A DNA stretch of 64,000 nt. It comes from Nocardioides marmoribigeumensis (GTDB taxonomy: Bacteria > Actinomycetota > Actinomycetes > Propionibacteriales > Nocardioidaceae). Location: contig NZ_JAVDYG010000001.1 in the NCBI RefSeq assembly GCF_031458325.1, positions 3,038,001 to 3,102,000 on the forward strand, written 5' to 3'. A model generated the notes under the pieces. That model ran no database searches. It worked only from the letters and a program-made list of their open reading frames with translations, and was not told the origin of the DNA. Below, piece by piece: positions 7,943 through 15,037 of this stretch. Numbering within the stretch: position 1 is the first letter of the stretch; each line of letters begins with the position of its first letter. Made by a program: the position numbers and the translations under genes.

Positions 7943-9442
7943 ATGGCATCCAGCAGCGGTATGACGGCCGCAGGTCACGTCTTCGTCGTTCATGGACGAA
8001 TCGAGAACCTGACCCACGACGTGGCTGTGCTCCCGACCAGCACGAAGTTCAGCTTCAGGCCTTACTGGCACCCCATCCTCAGCACGAACACCGAGCAGTG
8101 GCGACCTGATGGCTGGCCCGCTGCCGGATTCGCTCGCGCCAAGGGGCGGGACGACATCTGGTTCGTCAATGTCGGTGGCAGGTCGAGCCACGGTGCCGAC
8201 GCCCTCGTCGACCGATCCGTCGGCGCGCTGCGCGACATCGCCGCTACACGTCCCACTCCGTCGCGCAACCGCACCAAGGCGCTCGTGGCGTTTCCTGTCA
8301 TCGGGATCGAAGGAGGCGGCCTCGGGCAAGAACGGGGCGACGTCGTACGGCGACTGCTGCCGGCGCTGACCGAAGCGGCTCGCGAGCTGGACCTCGACAT
8401 CGCGCTGGTGACGCCAGATTCGTCGGTGTACGCCGCGGCTCAGCACCTTCGTCGCCAGGCGTCGAGCTGGGCGCTACCCGAGAACCAGATTCGGGAGGCC
8501 GAGCGGCTCGGAGAAATCGCTAGAAGCGGCGGACTGGCCCTGTTCATGGGCGCGGGAGTGAGCATTCCCGCTGGACTACCGACTTGGGGCGGACTGCTCG
8601 CTCAGCTCGCGGAGCGCCACCGCGTCGACACCTCTGGCAAGTTCCAGAAGCTCAGCGGTCTCGACCAAGCCCAGTACCTCCATAACCATGTCGAGAATCT
8701 CGGGATGGACGTCTGCTCCATCGTGGAGACGGTTCGAACACCCGCGCTCGGCCACGCCTTACTGGCGTCCCTCGGCTGTGCGGAGGCGGTCACGACCAAC
8801 TACGACCGCCTGTACGAGGCGGCAGTGCTGATGCAGCGCGGGCCCGGCAACGTGGCAACCGTCCTTCCCTGGGAGCACCCGGACGCCGGCAAGCAGTGGA
8901 TCCTCAAGTTGCACGGGGACGTGCAGAAGCCGGCAAGCATCGTCCTGACCCGACAGCAGTTCGTCAGCTTCGATGCACAGACGCGGCCCGCGGGAGCCCT
9001 GCTGCAGACCCTGCTGATGACCCGGCACGTGCTTTTCGTTGGCGCGTCACTCACCGACGACAACGTCATCCGTCTCGCCTACGAGGTCGACCACTTCCGC
9101 CGCAGCCACGATCTTGCCGGCACGGTCGGTACGGTGCTGGACGTTGAGGACGACGAGGTCAGGCGCGAGCTCTGGCGCGACCAGCTCTTCTGGGTCTCAA
9201 TGGCAGGCGACGACGTCCAGCAGCGGTCTCGCACTCTCGAGGTCTTCCTTGACGCTGTGGCTGCTCATGCGTCGAGCGATGCCTCGTGGCTGCTCGACGA
9301 GCGCTTCAGCGGTCTCTCGGATGCCGACCGTGACCTTGCAGCGGCTGCCCGTGAGGTCTACAACCGCGCCTCTGGGGCTGGCCCGGAGTGGAAGGGACTG
9401 GCTGACTCGCTTGCACGGTTCGGCGCCCGCTCAGGTCGCTGA
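7943..9442 (+). CDS. macro-like domain fused to SIR2 NADase-type domain
   Basis: A 499-aa protein. Residues about 10-165 resemble a macro/SLOG-type nucleotide-binding module: a start like VHGRIENLTHDVAVLPTS, then FVNVGGRSSHGADALVDRSV, VAFPVIGIEGGGLG and LDIALVTPDSSVYAAAQ. Residues about 195-440 are a SIR2 domain: GAGVSIPAGLPTW (from residue 203), TTNYDRLY (Asn 286) and KLHGD (His 324), followed by HVLFVGASLTDDNV. Bacterial SIR2 proteins of this kind are established NAD-depleting antiphage effectors. The N-terminal module may sense an ADP-ribose-type ligand, which is inference. No Shine-Dalgarno is evident before ATG 7943. Confidence 0.85.
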   Translation: MASSSGMTAAGHVFVVHGRIENLTHDVAVLPTSTKFSFRPYWHPILSTNTEQWRPDGWPAAGFARAKGRDDIWFVNVGGRSSHGADALVDRSVGALRDIAATRPTPSRNRTKALVAFPVIGIEGGGLGQERGDVVRRLLPALTEAARELDLDIALVTPDSSVYAAAQHLRRQASSWALPENQIREAERLGEIARSGGLALFMGAGVSIPAGLPTWGGLLAQLAERHRVDTSGKFQKLSGLDQAQYLHNHVENLGMDVCSIVETVRTPALGHALLASLGCAEAVTTNYDRLYEAAVLMQRGPGNVATVLPWEHPDAGKQWILKLHGDVQKPASIVLTRQQFVSFDAQTRPAGALLQTLLMTRHVLFVGASLTDDNVIRLAYEVDHFRRSHDLAGTVGTVLDVEDDEVRRELWRDQLFWVSMAGDDVQQRSRTLEVFLDAVAAHASSDASWLLDERFSGLSDADRDLAAAAREVYNRASGAGPEWKGLADSLARFGARSGR

Positions 9443-9448
9443 GCCCGA

Positions 9449-9479
9449 GACAGCGCCGAGCGCGGCTCCGCGCCGTGTC
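9449..9479. terminator. GC-rich hairpin between convergent genes
   Basis: The outer arms GACA/TGTC (9449-9452 and 9476-9479) enclose an inner GCGCGG-CT-CCGCGC stem (9460-9473). It sits between the SIR2 gene and the convergent 110-aa gene. There is no T-run, so termination is only a positional guess. It also resembles palindromic intergenic elements common in this group. Confidence 0.35.
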
Positions 9480-9517
9480 GAGGACCAGCTTCGGGTCGGT
9501 CTGCCCGGCGTTGGTTG

Positions 9518-9850
9518 TTACAGGCCGCCGGAGGAATCCCAGATTGCAGCGAACTCTGCCTCAACGGTGGGCCAGATCTGAACCATCGCATCGTCAATGC
9601 TCGTAACGATCGCGGTTTGCGGCGGGAAGATGACGAACTCGTGCGGGATCGTCCGGCCAGCCGAGTCTGTTCGCCCGAGCGGGTCGGGAAAGCGAATTGC
9701 GACCGTCGTACCAGTTCGGTAGCAGACACGGTCGACGGTGGGTGCGCCGGCAAACGCGTTGTCGTACACGGGCAGCGGATCCGCGAAGCCTCCGTCACGG
9801 AGGAAGCGGAAGCCCCATGTCCGGCCGCGAGTAGCCCAGATCAACTTCAT
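9518..9850 (-). CDS. 110-aa protein coupled to the GTPase, function unknown
   Basis: The start codon at 9850 overlaps the stop of the GTPase gene (ATGA on the minus strand). The protein begins MKLIWATRGRTWGFRFLRDG and contains VDRVCYRTGTTVAIRFPDP, IPHEFVIFPP and a C-terminal acidic helix. It looks like a small alpha/beta globular domain with conserved-looking aromatic residues and no membrane segment. I do not recognise the family. Tight coupling with a GTPase suggests it is the GTPase partner, for example a regulator or effector of the conflict module. Confidence 0.75.
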   Translation of the reverse strand: MKLIWATRGRTWGFRFLRDGGFADPLPVYDNAFAGAPTVDRVCYRTGTTVAIRFPDPLGRTDSAGRTIPHEFVIFPPQTAIVTSIDDAMVQIWPTVEAEFAAIWDSSGGL

Positions 9851-11025
9851 CCGACGCTCTTGACGAGGACCGCTTCTTCCTCTGCCGTTTGCAGGTCCGC
9901 ACGGAAGCCCGCCAGGGTCCCCGAGAGGTTCTCCTGCGTGGACGCTGCGGCGGTATCGAGGTCCTCGAGCCGGCTGCCGGCGGATTTCAACGCCTTCTCC
10001 ACCCGAGGCAGCAGTCGGGTCAACGCGAGGCTGACTACGGTGGCGACCTTCCCCCTTCGGCCCGCGAGGATGGCGGCGAGGCCGGTGATGCTCCCGAGGG
10101 CGGCGGCCACGATCTCCGCTCCGCTGACCAGCTCGATCGCCACCTTGCGCGACACCCTGCCGGCCTGCACCCACCTGACGTGGCGCTCGAAGGGCAGGAT
10201 CGCCGCCATCGGGAGGACCAGGTCGACGCCCACGCGGCGATCGACCTCGATGGCGCCTGGACTGAACTTCGCTGACGACATGATGACGAAGTCCTCACCG
10301 ACGGACAGCGCACCGTCAGACTCGACCAGCCCGCCCAGCACGCTGCGCAGGTCGACTAGCTCGTCACCGACCTTCTCGATGACCAGCTCCTTGAACGCGT
10401 GCACATCCAGGTCGGGCAGCAAGTCGGACTTGGACAGAGCCACCACCCAGATACGTGGGAACACTGCGAGCGGCTCGCCGTCCACGAGCAGGTCGTCCTT
10501 CAACCGGATCAGGCTGTTGCGGAAGTTGCCGAGCAGCGACTTCAGGTAGCGCTCCTCCTCCCCGACATTGTCGAGGAGCTTCTGGCCGTCGACCAGGATC
10601 AGGGCTACGTGTGAGCTGAGGAGGTCCCGAAAGGTCGCGACCCGCCGTTGCTCCTCCTCAGGCCCGCTGACGTCATGCTCGAACCACTCGCCCGGGTAGT
10701 CGTGCCAGGCCAGGCGCATCGCGTCGTAGCTCCGGCCCGCTAGTGGCCCTGTCGCCTGCTCGCCCTTGAACTTCAGCAGGAAGCAGTAGGTCGTGGCCTT
10801 GAACTTGTTGGCCGCGGGGACGGTCGCTGAGTTTTTCATGCCGAGGTAGTTCTGGTGGAGATGGGTGCCCTGTCCGCCACTTTCGGCGACAAGGTGGAAC
10901 GCGCTCTTCTTGATGTTGCGTGGCTCCTGGGCAGACCCGTAAAAGCTGGAGAGCATGACGGTCTTGCCGCTGCCGCTCTCTCCGAAGACGGCGATGTGCT
11001 GGTCGAGCACTTTCCTGCTGGGCAT
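9847..11025 (-). CDS. P-loop GTPase of a putative conflict system
   Basis: A 392-aa protein with Walker A GESGSGKT at residues 15-22. It has a DxxG-like motif in WHDYPGEWFEHD, a hydrophobic strand ending in Asp (VALILVDGQKLLD), and ALSKSDLLPD as the NKxD-like base-specificity motif. This order suggests a TRAFAC-type GTPase related to the families Aravind and colleagues placed in bacterial GTPase-centred conflict systems. The C-terminal third has a hydrophobic stretch (VSGAEIVAAALGSITGLAAI), then a basic patch and a probable amphipathic helix, so membrane association is likely. It starts 10 bp after the second WYL gene and overlaps the 110-aa gene, so all four genes form one minus-strand operon. 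Confidence 0.85.
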   Translation of the reverse strand: MPSRKVLDQHIAVFGESGSGKTVMLSSFYGSAQEPRNIKKSAFHLVAESGGQGTHLHQNYLGMKNSATVPAANKFKATTYCFLLKFKGEQATGPLAGRSYDAMRLAWHDYPGEWFEHDVSGPEEEQRRVATFRDLLSSHVALILVDGQKLLDNVGEEERYLKSLLGNFRNSLIRLKDDLLVDGEPLAVFPRIWVVALSKSDLLPDLDVHAFKELVIEKVGDELVDLRSVLGGLVESDGALSVGEDFVIMSSAKFSPGAIEVDRRVGVDLVLPMAAILPFERHVRWVQAGRVSRKVAIELVSGAEIVAAALGSITGLAAILAGRRGKVATVVSLALTRLLPRVEKALKSAGSRLEDLDTAAASTQENLSGTLAGFRADLQTAEEEAVLVKSVG

Positions 11026-11035
11026 TCGTGGGACC

Positions 11036-12043
11036 TCAGTTCGGCTGTGCGGACAGATGGGAGGCGTGATGAGCGATCAGGTCGTTGATGACGGCGCTGG
11101 CTCCGCCGACGTACTCCGCCGGGACCCGTGACCGGGACCCGCTCGCCAGCATGAGCAGTGCCAGCCGCTGGGTCACCGGCTCGAGCAGCTCGAGCTCGGC
11201 GTCAAACCGGTCGGGGTCCTCCTCGACGACGTGATGCCGTTCGGCATAGAGCGAGACCGCCCAGCGGGCGTCCTGAGCGAGGTCGACGCGCACCTTCTTC
11301 GTCTTGCGCTGCTTCTCCAGCAGTCGCGCGGCACCCGGTGGTTCCTCGAAGGTCTCGTCGAGCACCTCGACGGATCGGATGTTGGAGAGCAGGAAGGTGC
11401 GCAGCGTGCCGTTGTACTCCACCGGTCCGGCGTCGACCTCCCACCCGCGACGCGTCTGGACGAGCCGGAGCGGTTCGATGACTCGCTCGCTGACGCCTTC
11501 CCGCCAGGAGCGGGAGTAGACGATGCGCACCCGCCGGTGCTGCTCCTCGGCCTGGCGTAGCGCGGCGACGAACTTGTTCCACGGGCCGACCTCAGGCTGG
11601 GTCGTCGGCGCGCCGTACATGGTCTCCGCGATCAGCTCGAGCGCACCCTCGAGGTCATTGTCCGACGGGTCGGACTCGAGCAGGGCCATGCCCGCGGTGT
11701 AGAGGACGGCGAGGTCACCGGCGCTGAGGTAGTCGGCGCCGAGCAGGTCCTGACGCCCCTCGCTCACCAGGCGTACGACGGTCGCCTCGCTCCGCTCGGA
11801 CTCGGTGCCGCCGTCGTCGGTCTCGGGCTGCACGAACTCGATCGCGGGCCTTTTGAAGAGGTCGTAGTCCCACCCCCACGAGTCGAGCCCGACGTACGTG
11901 ACCAGGTCCTCGCGAAGCGTCTCGACATCGACGCCGAGCTGCTCAGCGACCGTGTGCAGCGGGAGACCATCGGGGTACCCGGCGAGCAGCGTGAGGACCT
12001 GGGGCAGACGCGCGATGCGCTGGACGAACTTGGGGGCGGCCAT
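11036..12043 (-). CDS. WYL-domain transcriptional regulator (second of pair)
   Basis: A 335-aa protein. It has an N-terminal winged helix (FVQRIARLPQVLTLLAGYPD, then LPLHTVAEQLGVDVETLREDL) and a WYL core around residues 175-235 (RRVRIVYSRSWREGVSERVI, EPLRLVQTRRGWEVDAG), with a C-terminal WCX-type extension. Architecture and pairing resemble PafB/PafC, the actinobacterial DNA-damage activators, but no proteasome genes are nearby. WYL proteins also control defence loci (BrxR/CapW type). The start ATG (12043) overlaps the stop of the first WYL gene, and the gene ends 10 bp before the GTPase start. Confidence 0.9.
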   Translation of the reverse strand: MAAPKFVQRIARLPQVLTLLAGYPDGLPLHTVAEQLGVDVETLREDLVTYVGLDSWGWDYDLFKRPAIEFVQPETDDGGTESERSEATVVRLVSEGRQDLLGADYLSAGDLAVLYTAGMALLESDPSDNDLEGALELIAETMYGAPTTQPEVGPWNKFVAALRQAEEQHRRVRIVYSRSWREGVSERVIEPLRLVQTRRGWEVDAGPVEYNGTLRTFLLSNIRSVEVLDETFEEPPGAARLLEKQRKTKKVRVDLAQDARWAVSLYAERHHVVEEDPDRFDAELELLEPVTQRLALLMLASGSRSRVPAEYVGGASAVINDLIAHHASHLSAQPN

Positions 12044-12942
12044 CAGGCACCGACCAGGTCGCGCAGCTCGTCCAGGACCTCGTCGCGGAACTCCGGCGGG
12101 TCGACGATCTCCACCCGCCTCCCGAGCATGTAGATCCGTGCCCGGAAGGCCGCCCGGTGGGTGACGGTGTAGGTCAGGTCGACGACGCCGTCGTGCTCCT
12201 CCTCCTTGGCGGGTGGGAGCAGCCAGCGCTCGACGTCGGGCGTGAGCTCGGGGGACGTCCGCAGCGTCACCTCGAGGGGTGGGTCGATGTCCCAGCGCAG
12301 CGGGTGCAGCGCGAGCGGGGGAGTGTCGACCGGCTGCGCCGTGTCGGGCAGGTCGAGCGTCACCGCACTCATGCGCGCGACGGCGAAGTGCTTGAAGACG
12401 TCGCTCCCGTCCTCCTGGCCCGTGAGGTACCACTGGTTGTTCTTGAACCGCACCGCTCCCGGGTGCACCACTCGCGGCGTCCCTTTGTAGGAGAACCTCA
12501 CCAGCGCCCGCGTCGTGACCGCCGTGAGGCAGAGCGACAGCTCGGTGGACTGCGGGATCACCTCGGAGTCGACGTCCGCCGGCAGGCTGCTCGCCTTCAC
12601 TCCCAGTCGCTTCGCGAGGTCCGCACGCTCGGAGAGGATGACCGCTCGGTGGAGCGCGTCGAGCTGTGCCGGCGTCAGCCGAAGGCGGAGGCGGTTGTCG
12701 CCCGACACCATGCGGTAGCGCGCGGCCTCACCGGCGCCCGCGATGTTGTCGATCTGCCAGCCCTGGTCGCGCAAGTGCTTGAGGTCCTTGCCGAGCTGCG
12801 TGCCCGGGTCGGCGTCGCCGTACTCCGCGACCTCGAAGAGCCGGTCGCGTCGCACGCCCACGCTCCCCGCGTCCTCGAGCACGGCCATGATCCGCACGAG
12901 CCGGGTCATCGCCTTGAGCGCGTCGCGCCCCGGTGCCGCCAA
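12043..12942 (-). CDS. WYL-domain transcriptional regulator (first of pair)
   Basis: A 299-aa protein if the TTG at 12942 is used (a G-run precedes it by about 9 bases). ATG 12909 (MTRLVRIMAVLEDAG) is the alternative start. The N-terminal HTH (VRRDRLFEVAEYGDADPGTQ, LGKDLKHLRDQGWQIDNI) is PafB-like. The WYL core is in VRFSYKGTPRVVHPGAVRF and NNQWYLTGQEDGSDVFKHF. The gene is divergent from the VWA gene across a 139-bp gap and heads the WYL-WYL-GTPase-110 aa operon, so an operator in that gap could control both directions. Its effector signal is unknown; ssDNA binding has been shown for some WYL proteins. Confidence 0.9.
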   Translation of the reverse strand: MAAPGRDALKAMTRLVRIMAVLEDAGSVGVRRDRLFEVAEYGDADPGTQLGKDLKHLRDQGWQIDNIAGAGEAARYRMVSGDNRLRLRLTPAQLDALHRAVILSERADLAKRLGVKASSLPADVDSEVIPQSTELSLCLTAVTTRALVRFSYKGTPRVVHPGAVRFKNNQWYLTGQEDGSDVFKHFAVARMSAVTLDLPDTAQPVDTPPLALHPLRWDIDPPLEVTLRTSPELTPDVERWLLPPAKEEEHDGVVDLTYTVTHRAAFRARIYMLGRRVEIVDPPEFRDEVLDELRDLVGA

Positions 12943-12960
12943 TGCAACCAGCCCCCGATC

Positions 12961-12993
12961 GTTGGTTGAGGTGCGAGCGAAGCGAGCCTCGAC
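12961..12993. repeat. Nocardioides-type intergenic repeat element
   Basis: This segment contains GAGG(T)GCGAGCGAAGCGAGC(CTC), with the inner direct repeat GCGAGC-GAA-GCGAGC flanked by GAGG/CCTC and preceded by GGTTGAGG. Similar 'GGTTGAG...CTCGACC' elements, in my recollection, are scattered between genes of Nocardioides and relatives. It lies in the divergent promoter region of the WYL and VWA genes, so it may be only a dispersed element or may influence promoter activity. Confidence 0.45.
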
Positions 12994-13081
12994 ATCTCTT
13001 AGACCCTTGTGTCGGACCCCTCCCGCACCCTTCCGTCACCGACCACACCAGGTCAACCGCACGACCACAAGGGGGACCCCC

Positions 13082-14347
13082 ATGAAGATCAACACGCTGC
13101 TCGACGTCGACCTCGTCGCCCACGAGGCTGAGGACGAGGTCGCGCTGCTCCTGGAGCTGCAGGCTCCGTCCGCGCCCATCGACGCGACGCGGCCGCGAGC
13201 CTCGCTGGAGGTCGTGCTCGACCGCTCCGGCTCCATGGCCGGCGGGCCGCTGGAGGGCGCGAAGAAGGCGCTCGTCGCGCTCGTACGCCGCCTCGAGCCG
13301 ACCGACAACTTCGGCCTGGTCGCCTTCGACGACCACGCCCAGGTCGTTGTGCCGGCGGGCCCGCTCACCGACAAGGACGCCGTCATCGCACGGATCCAGT
13401 CGGTGCTGCCGGGAGGGATGACCGACTTGTCAGCGGGCTACCTCCGCGGGCTGCGCGAGCTCAGGCGAGTCGCGGGTGCCGGTGGCACTGTGCTCGTCGT
13501 CTCCGACGGTCATGTCAACTCCGGGGTCAAGGACCCCGACGAGTTCGCGACCATCACCGCCAGGGCGTATGCCGACGGCCTCGTCACCTCGACCCTCGGC
13601 TACGGCGAGGGGTATGACGAGACGCTGCTCTCGACGATCGCCAGGGCCGGCTCGGGCAACCACGTCTTCGCCGCCGACCCGGACGGGGCCGGGGCCGCCA
13701 TCGCGGGCGAGGTCGACGGCCTGCTCGACAAGGTCGTCCAGGCAGTGTCCCTGACCGTGCACATGGGTCCGTCCGTCGAGCTCGTCCGCCTCTACAACGA
13801 CCTCCCCGCCGAGCTCCTGGCACCGGGAGTGCTGACGATCGAGCTCGGCGACCTTTATGCCGACGAGGCCCGCAAGGTCCTGTTCAAGCTCATGGTGCCT
13901 GCGAGGACCGCCCTCGGTCTCGCTCAGGTGGCGACCCTCGAGGTCGCCTACGTCGAGGTGGCCAGGCTGGTCGAGCACGTCCACACGATCCCGATCACGG
14001 TTAACGTCGTCCCGGGCGACGAGGCGGCCGGTCGCGTCGCCTCACCGACGGTCACGTCTGAGGTCCTCTTTCAGGAGGCTCAAGACGCGAAGAAGCAGGC
14101 CTCCGAAGCGTTCGAGCGGGGTGACGTCGTCGCCGGCACTCGTCTGCTGGGCGAGACCAAGTCGCGGCTGGCGGAGGCGCTCGAGGTCGCACCGCAGGAC
14201 GCGGTGCCCGACATCCGGGCCCAGCTCGAGGAGGTCGACCAGATGGAGACCTACACCCAGATCCACGGGGCCTCGTACGTCTCGAAGATGAGCCGGGACT
14301 CGTTCCACCGGAGCAACAGAAAGCGGGGCCGCGGCACGCCGCTATGA
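13082..14347 (+). CDS. VWA-domain protein (VIT-less, cytoplasmic type)
   Basis: A 421-aa protein starting at ATG 13082 after AAGGGGGAC. It has a von Willebrand A domain: the MIDAS motif DRSGSM (about residues 49-54), then LEPTDNFGLVAFDD, GGMTDLSAGYLRGL for the second MIDAS loop, and VLVVSDGHVN for the third. The C-terminal half has a beta-sandwich-like segment and a long acidic helical tail. No signal peptide or membrane helix is present, so it is probably a cytosolic metal-dependent protein-interaction factor. The gene is divergent from the WYL operon. The ATG of a spurious extended reading of the next gene overlaps its stop. Confidence 0.88.
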   Translation: MKINTLLDVDLVAHEAEDEVALLLELQAPSAPIDATRPRASLEVVLDRSGSMAGGPLEGAKKALVALVRRLEPTDNFGLVAFDDHAQVVVPAGPLTDKDAVIARIQSVLPGGMTDLSAGYLRGLRELRRVAGAGGTVLVVSDGHVNSGVKDPDEFATITARAYADGLVTSTLGYGEGYDETLLSTIARAGSGNHVFAADPDGAGAAIAGEVDGLLDKVVQAVSLTVHMGPSVELVRLYNDLPAELLAPGVLTIELGDLYADEARKVLFKLMVPARTALGLAQVATLEVAYVEVARLVEHVHTIPITVNVVPGDEAAGRVASPTVTSEVLFQEAQDAKKQASEAFERGDVVAGTRLLGETKSRLAEALEVAPQDAVPDIRAQLEEVDQMETYTQIHGASYVSKMSRDSFHRSNRKRGRGTPL

Positions 14348-14469
14348 GGTACCTCCGGGCGTGGGTCAATCGAGTTTTGGGTCAGCACCGACCTGTTGAA
14401 ACGGTCCGCGCATCGTTAACATCGCGGGCAGAATCTAGAGGAACCGACTCGGCGGGAGACAGGCAGGTC

Positions 14470-14994
14470 ATGACAGAAGTAGCACCATTCGGCATCGAGA
14501 TTTTCTCAAATGCTGCGCTGTTGAAGGTCGAGGCAGACTGGGGCCGCGGCATTCTTCTGGTCGATCCGCCCCGTCCGCACCCGGCGTTCGCGACCTACCT
14601 CGTTCAGATCGACAAGCGTGGTGAGGTGGTGTGGGTTAAGGGGATCTCCCGAGAGTTCGATGACGACGCTTACGGCTATCAAATCCGGTCCAAGGTCGAC
14701 GAGGTGGCCGGGCAGGTGCGACGGCGTTATGGGTTTGGGTCGCAGAAGGACTTTCTCTACGCGGATTCGATTTGGGACGAGCCTCGCGACTGGGAGATGA
14801 GCATGCGGCAGAACGAGCGTGTCTATTCCTATGTCTGGGACCACACCTGCGCCAACTTGCCCGACCAGCTAGCGACCGTATATCTCGGTGCCTCCTGGTT
14901 GTCCGACGCAATGGTGATGATGATCGAGTACGCGTCTCCGAGGCTGGAGGCGGCGGAGCGTGAGCAACAGGAGGACTTGTCAGACCTGCTGTAG
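14470..14994 (+). CDS. hypothetical protein, 174 aa
   Basis: ATG 14470 is preferred over an in-frame ATG at 14344, because the sequence between them is AT-rich, looks like a promoter region (TTGAAA at 14396, TAACAT at 14417) and encodes low-complexity residues. The protein begins MTEVAPFGIEIFSNAALLK and is rich in aromatic and acidic residues (VWVKGISREFDDDAYGYQI, ERVYSYVWDHTCANLPDQL), ending in an acidic helix. There are no membrane segments and no recognised family. It is convergent with the SNF2 helicase. Codon use is clearly less G/C-biased than in the VWA gene just upstream, which marks a compositional boundary. Confidence 0.65.
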   Translation: MTEVAPFGIEIFSNAALLKVEADWGRGILLVDPPRPHPAFATYLVQIDKRGEVVWVKGISREFDDDAYGYQIRSKVDEVAGQVRRRYGFGSQKDFLYADSIWDEPRDWEMSMRQNERVYSYVWDHTCANLPDQLATVYLGASWLSDAMVMMIEYASPRLEAAEREQQEDLSDLL

Positions 14995-15019
14995 TCACCT
15001 GCCTCACCCGTGAGGTGAC
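14994..15019. terminator. hairpin between convergent genes
   Basis: GTCACCT (14994-15000) pairs with AGGTGAC (15013-15019). An alternative inner stem is CCTCAC/GTGAGG (15002-15015). It lies between the end of the 174-aa gene and the end of the minus-strand SNF2 gene. It could act in both directions, but no U-run follows. Confidence 0.4.
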
Positions 15020-15037
15020 AGCCGGAGGCGCCGGGGG

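Noticed and set aside
14344-14470. Upstream start ATG 14344 for the 174-aa hypothetical gene
   Set aside because: The segment is AT-rich, promoter-like and encodes a non-conserved low-complexity stretch; it overlaps the VWA stop only by chance.
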